Assembly: GCA_018398805.1 (NCBI GenBank)
Contig: JAGFBZ010000290.1
Coordinates: forward strand, 124,001 to 188,000
Reading direction: 5' to 3'
DNA length: 64,000 nucleotides
Source: Hirundichthys speculiger
Taxonomy: Eukaryota; Chordata; Actinopteri; Beloniformes; Exocoetidae
Made by a program: the position numbers and the translations under genes. Under the pieces are notes generated by a model that was not told the DNA's origin, ran no database searches, and saw only the letters and a list, made by a program, of their open reading frames with translations. Shown piece by piece: positions 1 to 11,209 of the stretch. Position 1 is the first letter of the stretch, and each line of letters starts with the position of its first letter.

Positions 1-1578
1 ACCCGATGCATACCTTAAGTATGGTACCATACTTCCTAACAAAGATCAAATCTTTAAAATGTTTAACGATACAGTAGAATATTATCTCTGTGTGTTTTTG
101 TTTCTAGAGTAATTGTACAATGAAAATTTCTGTTATGAATAACCTTATTGTCTTCATCATATTTTTATTTTCCCAAAATGATATTTTAAAAATAGGGGTC
201 GTCTTATAATCAGAGTTGTCCTATATTTGGACCAGTACGGTAAATTTCTTTAATAAAACATGAGTATTCTATAAACATAGCCTGTAGCCTTTATGCTCAG
301 ATTATTGCTGAATTCACAAGTCACAATTTTGAATGCATTAAGAATGCATGATTTATAATTTCTCTGAGTTAGTCTTTATTTAACCAGTTTAGTCCCATTG
401 AGTCCTGCATAAACAATGGACCCTTAGTAGAAAAAGTGAGGGCTGATGGCATTGTAGATTTATTTCTACTATATAATGCCTAATTAGTCAACATGCATGA
501 GTGTGTGTGATGGCATCTGTGTAAGAAAAAACAGTTTGCTATTAAAGCAATACAGTATGTGTACCTGTACAACTAGATGCAGTCCTTTTGCGTGCACACA
601 CTCATACACTTCCTCCTACACTGTCACTAAACTAATCCAATTTTCACTCACTCACACACTTACTCCTACACAGCAAGTCATACACACACACTTCAGCTAT
701 TCCCAACACCCCCATCTCCCAATCTCGCACACACAGATTCCCACATGTTGCCCAGTCACCATGGTGACGAGACTCGTGTAGAAATGTCGGAGTCAATACT
801 GTGCATCCTGCCTTGTAATGTTGACAGTCTGAGACTGACTTAGAAATAGGCTGCTCAGACACATCACACTCACACAGCGTGATATGATGGTGACCCCATG
901 GAATTACACCTTCATTCCTTTTAGTGAAAATACCAGTTTTCAGGAAATTTGTTCAAGTAAAATGACTTTGTTGTCAGTGGTAGTCAGTTCATTCCTTTTC
1001 TGCTTTTAGCCCAAAATGAAAACTACTTTTATTTCTTGTACATACAAAATGCAACCATAATTTAATAAAACAAAATGAAAATGTACTTATACACAGGTAA
1101 TGATTTATTTACAGCATCAAATGTCAGAAGAATCTGGGATGATATGAAAACCAGCAGTGATTCTTACATTTTTTTTGACTTTTATTTCTCTGCAGATGGT
1201 GTGAACTCAAGATGCTAATTATTTTTTGTGTGTATAAACTTGATTTGATTTGTCAATATTAGGCATGCCAGGATTCACTCAACTCATGTTACAATTCAAA
1301 TCACGATTCAGATCATGTACAACACAGAATCACCTTACGGGGAAATGACTGATTTCTTTTTTATTTAAATTTTTTTTTTTAATTATTTCTCTTACACAAA
1401 TCCAGCCTTTTCCTATTTAACAATACTGTCATGTTTTCTCTTACGCTCTTTTCAATACAGTAGATTAGAACTAGCAGCAAATGACAATAAAAAATTGTAT
1501 CAGTTCCTCTTTATACCTGCATAGCAAATGACTGGAAAATGGAAACTGTTTTATCAACTCTCAAATCTGTCAAATCCT

Positions 1579-1628
<50 letters not shown>

Positions 1629-2523
1629 TAGCCCTACTGGCCTCTTTTCAATAAACAGTATCAAGATTTTTTTTTCCTTTAGTACATAACAAGTCAACTC
1701 TACTTAAGCCAGGCATAAACTAAGGCATTTAACAGACATAACAAAATTAGTCTTTTACATTCTTTCCAAATCAATACTGCATCAGAGAATGCTTTTCTTT
1801 TCTTTTCTTTTTTTTTTATTCCAGAGGTGGATAAGCCAGGCACAAACTAATGCATATTTATTTTTTGTCTGAACAAAAATAACCATCAAGGTCGAGTTAT
1901 ATTAGGTTTCAAAAAACACATTAATAATTCCGTCTGTAAAAAACAAATTTTGGACCACAACAAAACTTTCAAACCCCTTTTGTTTGAGTCGGTCGCATTG
2001 TTCCTTCATTTTACATCAGATCCTGCTCGCATGCAGTTCACTGTGATGCTCCATTGGCTCACTGGTTACTTCAGTGCGTGGGCTCCGTCTAGGGGCGCAG
2101 ATGTGTAATGACAACAGCACGTCAAATGTAGCGCCGCATATAGTGACGTTGAACAAGAACGTAGTTTATCTCGAATGCGCCCTCTGCTGTCTTGGAGGCC
2201 ACATCACGATTCATGGCTTAATTAAATCGATCTGAATCATATTTTAGAAAAAATCGAATTAAATGGTTTTTTTTTTTTGTTTGTTTGTTTTTCAAAACTC
2301 ACGGCATCCATAGTCAATATACATTCATCTTTGCGTTTCAGGTCTTCTCTTCAAAAGAAAAGTTAGTAGTGTCATCTTAAAGGCATTGTTTTTGCATTTG
2401 CCTCCAGATCAAATTTTAATGATCTAATTTCTTACCACTTCTCCCTTTTCTATGTTTTTCTATCCTTTTTCTTGCTCACCTCTTTCCTTGTCTCCTTTAC
2501 CACCACTCTCCTCCACTATCCAG
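1..2523 (+). other. cwf19l2 intron, repeat-bearing
   Basis: No coding exon is recognised here. A 45-T run occupies 1580-1624. Sequences at about 1260-1320 and 2200-2260 share CACGATTCA/GAATCAT-like ends and could bracket an old DNA transposon of about 1 kb; this is a weak call. The rest is AT-rich intronic DNA. Confidence 0.5.
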
Positions 2524-2736
2524 ATGATGGGGAAGACTGACGGTGACAACTACACGCTGGATGACATGTTTGTGTCGAGTGCAGCACAGCGGGAGGGCGA
2601 GGGGAGGGAAGAGGAGAGGATGAGAAACCGAGCCATTGAGGAGAGTAGGAGGCTGGCTGCCTCCATGGATAAATGCCAGTACTGCTTCAACAGCAAAGAG
2701 CTTCAGAAGCATCTTATAGTGGCCATTGGGAGCAAG
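2524..2736 (+). CDS. cwf19l2: cwf19l2 exon a (first in window)
   Basis: The acceptor CTATCCAG ends at 2523 and the donor GTAAGG starts at 2737. The exon has 71 codons and holds the acidic YTLDDMFVS segment, an Arg/Glu-rich helix and the KCQYCF cysteine motif. The ATG pair at its start is internal to the protein, not the start codon. Confidence 0.9.
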
Positions 2737-4306
2737 GTAAGGGATGCTTCATGTTGGCCGTTTTGAGACAGGTACAAGGGAATCTGTGAATTAGCAGTAA
2801 AATGATGTATAAAGCTATTACCCAAACCAATCTATTGTTGATGTGGTTAATTAGGATAGGTTTTTCCTGGATTTTTCCCTTCTTTTTTTCAAAATACATG
2901 CATCATATTTAAATGTAATTGGCATTTTGTTTAAAAGATTAACATTGTTTAAAGCAAAAGAAGTAAAAACAAAACACTCATGTCTCCAGGTATATCTGAG
3001 CCTGCCTGCAGGAGTCTCCATGACTGATGGCCACTGTCTCATCTGCCCTCTTCAGCATCACTCTTCTGCCACTGGATTGGATGAGGATATCTGGTCTGAA
3101 ATGCAGGTTTGTCAATCAAAGCCTCTCAGTCCTTTTATTACAGGCTAAAGTGACATCTTGTTGTGACTGTTGTTTTATGGGGGGCAGTCGATGGCAGGAT
3201 TTGCAGTTTTCACTAAGCCCACTTCTGTTGTCATTTTCAGCTGTTCCGACGTACTTTAGTGCGCATGTTTGAGTCCTTTGGAGTTGGACTGTGTGTTCAT
3301 GGAAACGTACATGAGCCCACGCAGAAGGCAACACATGGTCCTAGAGTGTATCCCATTACCCAGGGAACTGGGTGATATGGCACCCATATATTTTAAGGTT
3401 TGTGTGGTCTTGTGCCTTGTCATTATCTTAATTGTTTGATTTTTGTCAAGTTTTATACATATAAAAACCCTTTGGTTGGGCAAGAGTGTAAAGCATAAAA
3501 TGGAAACTAATAAAACACATTTTATGTTTGCTCTTAGAAAGCTTTGATGGAGTGCGATGAGGAATGGGCCATGAACAAGAAGATTGTTGACCTCTCTTCG
3601 AAAGACATACGTCAAGCTGTATGTCTTTGACTCTGATTTCATGTGCATGACCGATAGTCATTGTCTCATCTGCAGCTGAGACACTGCCTCGCCTTCTTTC
3701 ACTTTTCCTTTGTTTTGTTTTTGTGCTTATATATCTAGATTTTAATTCTCTGTTACTTTGTTTAATTTTTACTCACCTTCTTATTTATTTTGCCCTTGTA
3801 GGTTCCTTGTGGTTTGCCATACTTTGCTGTAGATTTTGGACTGCAGGGAGGGTTTGCTCACGTCATTGAAAATGAACAGAAGTTTCCCCATTACTTTGGC
3901 AAGGTCAGTGTATAAAGACTGTTAAATATTATGCAGCTTTATGTTCTTCTCCTTTTTTTTTAAGCTTGTTGAAGTTGGGCTCCATTGATTTTATTAAGAT
4001 CATATCTGCAAATGTATTTATGATTTCAACAACTTGATTAGGTGTGATTCCACATGACTGTAAACTTAGGCAACACATAGGTTTGAGTTTGTCACTGCAG
4101 TGCAGACAAAACATAACGCAACAAACAACATAAGTGAAAATTCTCAACCTGTCTGTCCTTTACAGGAAATAGTAGGAGGCATGATGGACTTGGAGCCACG
4201 ACTCTGGAGAAAGTTGATTAAAGAGAACTTTGATGATCAGAGGAAAAAAGTTCTGCAGTTTGCACAGTGGTGGAAACCATACGACTGTACCAAGACTGAG
4301 GGATAA
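2524..4306 (+). CDS. cwf19l2: cwf19l2, 3' part (six last coding exons)
   Basis: CWF19-like protein 2 is a spliceosome-associated relative of the yeast Cwf19/Drn1 debranching cofactor and acts in the nucleus. Six exons join as 2524-2736, 2990-3106, 3241-3397, 3538-3618, 3802-3903 and 4166-4306, each with AG/GT borders. The exons hold the conserved YTLDDMFVS segment, a cysteine pair typical of the family (KCQYCF), the HIT-like histidine motif of the CwfJ C-terminal domain 1 ([11 protein letters not shown]), and CwfJ C-terminal domain 2 ending in FAQWWKPYD and a TAA stop. This matches the C-terminal part of vertebrate CWF19L2 as I remember it. The 5' exons must lie left of the window. Exon 3241-3397 has one surplus base near 3286, so the frame is broken as given (see findings). 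gucy1a2 follows about 6.6 kb downstream on the same strand. Confidence 0.93.
2990..3106 (+). CDS. cwf19l2: cwf19l2 exon b, HIT-like motif
   Basis: The acceptor TCTCCAG ends at 2989 and the donor GTTTGT starts at 3107. The exon has 39 codons. It encodes [11 protein letters not shown], the histidine motif of the CwfJ C-terminal domain 1. Confidence 0.92.
3241..3397 (+). CDS. cwf19l2: cwf19l2 exon c, with a +1 frameshift
   Basis: The acceptor ends at 3240 and the donor GTTTGT starts at 3398. The first part reads [15 protein letters not shown] in the incoming frame. From about 3287 the family match continues as DCVFMET and [14 protein letters not shown] in the next frame. The length is 157 bp, whereas neighbours that start and end in phase 0 require 156. 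Read without correction, the incoming frame stops at TGA 3373-3375. Confidence 0.88.
3538..3618 (+). CDS. cwf19l2: cwf19l2 exon d
   Basis: The acceptor CTCTTAG ends at 3537 and the donor GTATGT starts at 3619. The 27 codons include [11 protein letters not shown] and DLSSKDIR, conserved in CWF19L2. Confidence 0.92.
3802..3903 (+). CDS. cwf19l2: cwf19l2 exon e
   Basis: The acceptor CTTGTAG ends at 3801 and the donor GTCAGT starts at 3904. The 34 codons read [16 protein letters not shown] and FPHYFGK, the core of the CwfJ C-terminal domain 2. Confidence 0.94.
4166..4306 (+). CDS. cwf19l2: cwf19l2 last exon
   Basis: The acceptor TTTACAG ends at 4165. There are 46 codons and a TAA at 4304-4306. 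It includes EPRLWRK and FAQWWKPYD, the family's C-terminal signature. Confidence 0.94.
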   Translation, partial: EIVGGMMDLEPRLWRKLIKENFDDQRKKVLQFAQWWKPYDCTKTEG

Positions 4307-4357
4307 CTGAACACTCTCAGAGAGGAGAAGCCTTGGCTGAGCTGTGAGAAGGATGGA

Positions 4358-4363
4358 AATAAA
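4358..4363 (+). terminator. cwf19l2: cwf19l2 polyadenylation signal
   Basis: A canonical AATAAA lies 52 bases after the stop codon, the first in the 3' flank. This implies a short 3' UTR if it is used. Confidence 0.6.
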
Positions 4364-5199
4364 CTGTTGTTTTCCAGGACAGGATCATGTTGACATTTTA
4401 ATTACTCATAAGAAATTTGATTTGGAATTAATTGTAACATTTATGGTATGATAACATTTTTGATTAAATAATTTAAAGAACATGGATGTTTTGGTTAGTT
4501 TTCTTTTCTTTTGAATGTAATCTAACAAATATACCTTTTATGTGTGTATACCTGTAAGGTGGCAGTTAGTAGATGTGAGACATGGATTAAAGCTCACATG
4601 CCAGACTACTAAGATTCAAGTCTCTTGTGCCTATTCTGCCCCTCACTTGCGCTCTAGTCCAAGGATTTACTTTTTGACACTGGCTTCCTGATCTCTTCCA
4701 GCTGTCACTTAATTCCTTAGAGGTTTTGGCCGCATCACGGATGGATGCGCAATACACATTCATGAATATCACAGCTTCACAATCCTCACACTCTTCTAGT
4801 GAGCAATCTACAACAGTGCCCTGACTCGTGACCTCATCTTTTTTTTTTTTCTTTCTCAGGAAGGTTATTGGCTCTTTGAATAGTTCAGAGACCTTACTTC
4901 CAAGTGCCATCTCTGGAAACGTTTGATGCACAGATGCAGCTGACTGGTGATGAGTCTGCCCGAACAACAGGAGATGATGACTGTGATGTGCTTTTTATTT
5001 CAGAATACCACTGTGAGGATAGGGTAGCCTGAATCTATAGTCTGTATATGTGGTACATTATAAACCCTCATTAACATTTCTCCCTTAGTGTATTTAAATC
5101 ACTCTTTCCTTCGCAGCTTTAAAAGGATCCTTCATATATTCATATTTTTTAATCCACACAGGTGAAATGCATACTTTTTTCCTACTTTTCATTCATGAT

Positions 5200-5525
5200 A
5201 TACTGTCATGTGAAAAAGAAGGTACACCCTCTTTTTTTTTTATTTATAGGAACAAATTAAAATAATCATCTAATAAATATCAAGTCATAATATTGGATGA
5301 ATTTAGTTTATGGACAGCTCTCACAGTTCCTGCTACAGCAGTAGAAGTCCAAACTTTGCAACAACTCGATTCATTGACTTTTCTCAGCCATTTTGTTGTA
5401 GAATTGCTCAATTTCGAAGCTTTAGTTTTTGAAGAGATGGCCTCACATTTCACTCCAGGACACTCTGGTCAACTCAGCGGTTGCAAGGTACTCACGTCCT
5501 GTGATTGCAAAAAACAGCTCTAATC
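5200..5525 (-). mobile_element. Tc1-like transposon fragment
   Basis: It begins with CATGTGAAAAAGAAGGTACA, the terminal sequence of a common teleost Tc1-like family. It continues with pieces of the antisense transposase body (for example CAGCCATTTTGTTGTAGA and CTCACATTTCACTCCAGGA). It is heavily deleted and non-coding, and the same family as 42103-43040. Confidence 0.6.
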
Positions 5526-6015
5526 AACTGTAATTAATAGCAAGATGTGTTGTGAAATTGTAGTTATCAGATTTTGAAACCTGGTGAAGCAAAGACTATT
5601 TTTTTTCTTTTTTGTCATGCCGTTTTTGTCATGTTTACTTCTTTAGTTTATTCTATTTCATTTTTCAAATGGTTAATTAACACAGTTCTTGACTTGCATA
5701 TATTTTGTGCTTCTTCCATGATGAAAAAAAAAAATCCAATGGTCAGTCTGTGCTTTCAAAGGTCATAGTGAAATGTTGCCATTTGCAAGAAATGCAGCTG
5801 AATGATGGTTTTTGTGCAACATTACAGCATGCAATTTGTTACTCTTTAACCCCATTTGCACTTTGAAAACCATCCTTTGGGGCAGCGCTGTGGGTTATTC
5901 ATATTGTAAAAGTGACTGAGAGGCGCGGGTTCATGGTTGGAGTAGAGTGATATATCGTTATGGCCACTTATGTTGGCTGTGGGCAGATTTATGACTGAGT
6001 TGGCCATTTGTTTTC

Positions 6016-6150
<135 letters not shown>

Positions 6151-8524
6151 TTACTTTCCAGACGCTGACATTAAACTGTTGGACCCACCATATCTTTGTT
6201 TCAGGTAGTCATTTGCTATCTTCCCCTCATTCTGAAACTCATGTTTTGTGTCTGACAGAAAGCTGAGACTAAAATGCTGTTTTCTCTGTCTCCAAAATCA
6301 AAACCAACATTCCTACTAAAGTAATCATCTGCAGATACACTCACAACAGATCCACAAGGCGTCTGGCTTTTGCTCAGTGGTGTGTTTTCTTATCTTCTTG
6401 CATTCCAAAACTACACGTATTTCAACTTTTACTGGCTTAAACTCTTCCCACTTTTTATACATTTCTGCTCCTGTATGGTTCTGCCTGTGTTTTGCTTTGT
6501 CCTTTTTTGAATACGTTTATTTGAAATACTTGATGCTCCTCTGTGTGTGTTCTACTGTAGATTCCAGGCTTTCTGAAGACGTAAATAAGCAGGATTGTGC
6601 CTGAGATGACACTAAATCTGACTGCAGAACGTGCTAACATGCTATTCATCGCTCCCTCTTGTAGGCAGTCTTTTTGAGACACATCTTACTAGATTACTGG
6701 AACACATGACACCTGAGAAGTAAACATTTCCAAATTATTGATAAATCTGTCATAAACGAGTATCGCTATCAGATCATTGATTGGTAGCGTAATTGTGTTT
6801 ATTTTAATGGTTTGGTGTAGTCAGGCCAATATGTTCCTGTTAAACTAATAAAAAAATAGATTAATAAAAAAACATGGTGATATTTCTGACTTTTACAATT
6901 CGGGCATACTTCTTTGCATGTAGGATAAATTTATCATGCATGAACTATCAATCCATTTGAACTTTTAAAGCACAAGTCAGCAAGACTCCAGGTAGAAGTT
7001 ATTCATTTTATATTTGCACGATAATGTTATAGAAAATGTAATGTAATCCATGATGGATGGAACTATTGAATGAGATTATCAGATATACCCAGAGCTGCCC
7101 TTTCTATCTCAAGCACTGTCTGCACTCAGCTGTATATGGCTGACAGCCAGCTTACTGCAGTCCCTCTCCTCGTGGGTTTATCTCTTCTGGAACATTATTT
7201 ATTCCATTGTAGTGTTGGCTTTATTAAAAGCCCATATTATTACGAAGTAACCAGATAAGGAAAGAGAGGCAGTGTTTGTAGGCTGTGTGTGCAAGAAAGG
7301 AATTGTGTGGGCGCTTGAAGATAGAAAGTGTGCAGTGGATTGGGGTCATGTTGCTCTAGAGAACCAAATGAGTTAGTGGGAAGTTTCAGGAAATTACTGT
7401 GTGTGTGTGTGCGTGCATGCATGCATGCATCTGCATGATGTATCATGCCTGTTTCAGTGTGTCTCTGTCGGTCCTTCGGGCCTCCTGATGAACAGACATG
7501 CTGGGCCAATTGGGGTCAAGGTCATGGCCATTATTAGTGGCAGACAAGAACATTGTTCTGTGTTCTGATGGGAGCCAGCAAACCCGTACCACTGCTGTAA
7601 GCCCCAGGAAATGGCTGTTGAGCCTTTTTTGGTTCATGTATAGTCATGGTGAACCCATCTGGCACATGATCCTGGATTATTGACCATGATTGCTTGTTTG
7701 ACTATTATCATCTGTTTCTAATTTTATGTTTTCATTTAGTGAGGAACTGTACACTTTTTGTTGGTTCTCATTTCTCACCTTCATAATCAAATGGCAGATG
7801 TTAGGTTTACCCTAACATTTTAGCACACACACACATTTTTTTTTTTTTTTTTTGTAAGTTTTGAATTGAAAATTTGAAGCATATCTTATGTATTTTCCCT
7901 GTGCTTGCATGGTTTTCTCTGGCTATCTGGCTTCCAGCAGATCGTGACCCCGAAACCCAAAATAAGAAATAGTGGATATGGATACTGGATGAATTACACA
8001 AAATAAGGGTCTTCCTTGTTTTTTTCCCTTGACCTTTTAACTAAATATTGCAGACCTGGATCTGTTCACATATGAAGTGTTACAGTTTTGATCCTTAGTT
8101 ATGATGCATTAAAATAATTTCTGAACTTGGAATGAATATGAAATTAGATGTCTGACATTTTCATTTTATATCGATGCTGTTGGATTATTCATCATTACAT
8201 CGATAAATTGATATAGATCAATAGATCTTTACCTACAGGGGCAGAGTGGTAATCTGTGCGTTCTGGAAAAGTCTAGAAAGGCTGTCCGGCCTGCAGCCGT
8301 CGGCCCTGTTTAATAACTAACATTTTCAGTGTATCAACTAACAGCAGGGGTGCTCAGACAATCATTATCAGATATAGGCCTAAAAACCAACAAAGCAGAC
8401 TAACGTTAGTGTCTGTCAACAGAAAGAGAAAAGCCAAGTAAGTTTGAGGGGAAGAAATGTTTTACATTTTGGCACTATTTATCTTTGTCTTCTCTTTTGT
8501 GGTGTGTGGTGGTGCAATGTCTGT

Positions 8525-8705
8525 GGAATAGGCAATTTAATTTTTAAAATCAGTATAATGTCAGGGTCCTATAATGGTATTTGCCAGGTAGTCTAGTGGT
8601 TATGTGGGTTGACTTCATCTAGTGGTTGTGGGTTCAATTTGCAGTGTTGTAATATGTTGGTGTCCCTTTTTTGCCATTGCTTTCTCTCTGTCCAATAAAA
8701 GCCAC
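8525..8705 (+). repeat. tRNA-derived SINE copy 1
   Basis: It has an A-box-like TAGTCTAGTGG (8589-8599) and a B-box-like GGTTCAATTTG (8631-8641) 31 bp apart, as in RNA polymerase III promoters, followed by a tail with TCCAATAAAAG. About 180 bp, including sequence ahead of the A box, match the reverse complement of 57281-57475. Confidence 0.7.
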
Positions 8706-9639
8706 AATAAAATCTTTTTTAAAAAGATGCTGACATGACATACCATTTGGTCAACATAACTACTGCTGACCAATAATCTACTCTGTTGGGCTCATAAATG
8801 TGTACATCTGATTCTGGTGGAGTCAGTTCCTCACCAGCCATGAATCTCACCACACGTCACTGGTTATGAGGCATTATTTATGTTTACATATCAGAAAATT
8901 TTTCATTTCAAACAGAAAAGGGATGTTTGAAATAAATGTATGGTTTATAAAGCTACTTTGTCATCTTTGACTATCTTTGAGTATTTTTGCAGTATCAACA
9001 AGAGGCCGGTAGGGTGTCCTCTTTTTGGTTCACCAAAAACCCCAAATATTAATGCTATAAAATTTGTCTAGCAGGCTAATTCTTACACAGAATAGATCTA
9101 AAAGGCTAAAAATGTAATGGGTTTCAGTAAAACCAAATCTGTTTTATTCTTCTTGTCTGTAGCCTTGGTATCAAATAATATGTTTATCCAAAGTGTTAGA
9201 ATTTTAGAGGTATAAGTACAGGTTTAATGGCTGTCACTCCAAGTAATGCTAATAAAAAAATGTTAATCAAGCGTATGTAATATAGATTTTTTTTTCTGTT
9301 TAAAATACAAGCATATAAGTAACTGTAAAATAGCAGTATAAAAGACAATGTTTATGTTCATTTTTGTTTTGGAGATGCAAGTGATGTTTGGTCGTTCTTT
9401 AATATTAGTGTTCTAGAACAAACAAACATAAATAGTTTGTATGAGTGGGTGTTGTTAAGACAATATATCAGTATGGCAGCCCCCTCCTCTCCTCCCGGTT
9501 ATTGAAAAAAAAAAAAAAAAAGGGGGGGGGGGGGTAAAAACAAAATTATTAAAGTAAAAAGTCCACTAAAAGAAAAGTAAAAAACGCTTTCAAGTTGAAA
9601 TGTTTTAAGCTGTCTTGCTTATTTCAGCAAGGCACGACC

Positions 9640-10888
9640 CACTGTGTAGCCTACGTCATTAGACTACCGCGGCCATTGTAAGAGCCAGAGTTGTCTGTAA
9701 GATTTGTGGTATTAAGAAGTGAAGAACTCAACAAAAGCGGCCCTAAAGTGCTGCAAGTATTGTTGTCTAGCAATAATATGAATAAAGCAGCTTTCGTTGG
9801 GGATGGAAAGCCCAGTTTCTTGCTCGCTTCACTCCATCGGTTCTGGTGTTCAACTACGACGCAGAGCGGTGCGTTGCCGCGCGCTTCAGAGCGCGAGCTC
9901 GGTGACGCTTTGCGCAGCGCATAGACACCGGCTCGCGCGCGTCTCCCTCTCAGCCACTTCTGTAACTACGACAGTCCAAGCAACGAAAAAAAAAAGTCCA
10001 AAGCTAAGAGGAACAACGAAGGACTGCGGGTGAAGGATGGACGAGCTGAGTGAATAAAGGAAACCCGCTGTCGCAAAGAAGGAGGACTGAGGTTGAAGGG
10101 ACGCAGCCCGCACATCTGCGGTGACTGGCGGTTTCACTCAGGTTAAAGAGGACGACGCTGTTTTTGTTTTGTTTTTGAAGCCAACATTTATCGCGGGTAA
10201 CAGTAGGATAATAGCTAATGCGTGTCTGTCAATCTGAATTTCTTAGTTTGGTCAGTTTAGGAAATGTCTGCTTTAACATAGTTGTAGCGCGAGCCAGTGT
10301 TTCACCGTATCTAACCTCAAAGCTGAACACGGCAAAAAAAAAAATAATGCTGCAACGGGGTTCTCCTATATTGTTTTATTTCTCCATTTAATTAGGAGAG
10401 GGTATCACCTGGAGAGAGTTTTTCCACCCAAGGGATTCAAGGTGGATTCTGAGCGGGGAAAAGGACTGTTTTAGGAGGGCATACCCCCACCGCCTCCTCC
10501 CCCCTTACATAAATGTTTGCGTGCCGTTAGTGCCGTCGTTCTCGGTCAACCCCCTCTCTATCGGAATAGGTTGCTGAGGCTCACACATCTGAGGCAGACG
10601 CATCTCACATGCACGCACAGAGGCGCGGATCTGGACGTTGTCTCGTGCGCCCGCAGCAGCCGCACATTTCTTATGCGCCCGTAACTGCGCAGACGAACTT
10701 CGCCCCTCTCACCCATCCAGCCCTCCGCCACCCCTCTCTCCTCCACCCCACTGTCTGATGACTCCCCGGCGCATCGGTGGACGCGGTACGGAGCCTCCTG
10801 TAGCATTACCATCCTCGTCCTCAGCGCTGCCAGCATCACCCTCCTCCTCCTCCTCCTCTTCCTCCGCCGCCGCCGCCTCAGCATCACC
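9640..10888 (+). promoter_or_regulatory. CpG-rich 5' region of gucy1a2
   Basis: GC and CpG content rise sharply over 9660-9960 and 10480-10888, directly ahead of the predicted start codon, unlike the AT-rich surroundings. I infer promoter plus 5' UTR; no TATA box is evident and the start site cannot be fixed. CCT and CCG triplet runs occur at about 10840-10880. An ATG at 10758 in weak context opens an upstream reading frame that overlaps the main start out of frame. Confidence 0.5.
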
Positions 10889-11209
10889 ATGTCCTCGTCG
10901 TCGCGCAAGATCTCCTCCGAGTCATTCAGCAGCTCGGTGGGTTCGGATTGCGGGCTCGAAAGCCCCGGGGGAGACGGAGGGGATGGGGGTTTGGAGCCGG
11001 CAGACGACAGCCGAGGTTGCCCGTTCTCCTCCTTCCCCTCCTCCCACAGAGCGGCTCTGTGGAACGGCCGCAGCTCCGCCGAGAGGTCGGCGTGCCCGGC
11101 GGGCGAGGAGCAGCAAGGACCCGGTGTACCCCACAAGAGGGCTACCAGGAGGAGACGGGTGAATCTCGACTCACTGGGAGAGAGCTTGAAACGACTAACC
11201 TCACCCACG
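10889..11209 (+). CDS. gucy1a2: gucy1a2 exon 1
   Basis: Residues 1-107: a Ser/Gly/Arg-rich, probably disordered N-terminus that ends in the conserved [14 protein letters not shown] segment and LTSPT. The ATG context is ATCACCATGT. The donor GTAAGC starts at 11210, phase 0. Confidence 0.93.

Noticed and set aside
3241..3397. Alternative splice sites as an explanation for the cwf19l2 frame change
   Set aside because: Family-like protein text lies in one frame right up to about 3285 and in the next frame right after 3287, leaving no room for an intron.
4587..4967. 126-aa minus-strand open frame downstream of cwf19l2
   Set aside because: No recognised domain, a Lys run made by a T homopolymer, no splice context or promoter; most likely chance or an unrecognised decayed repeat.
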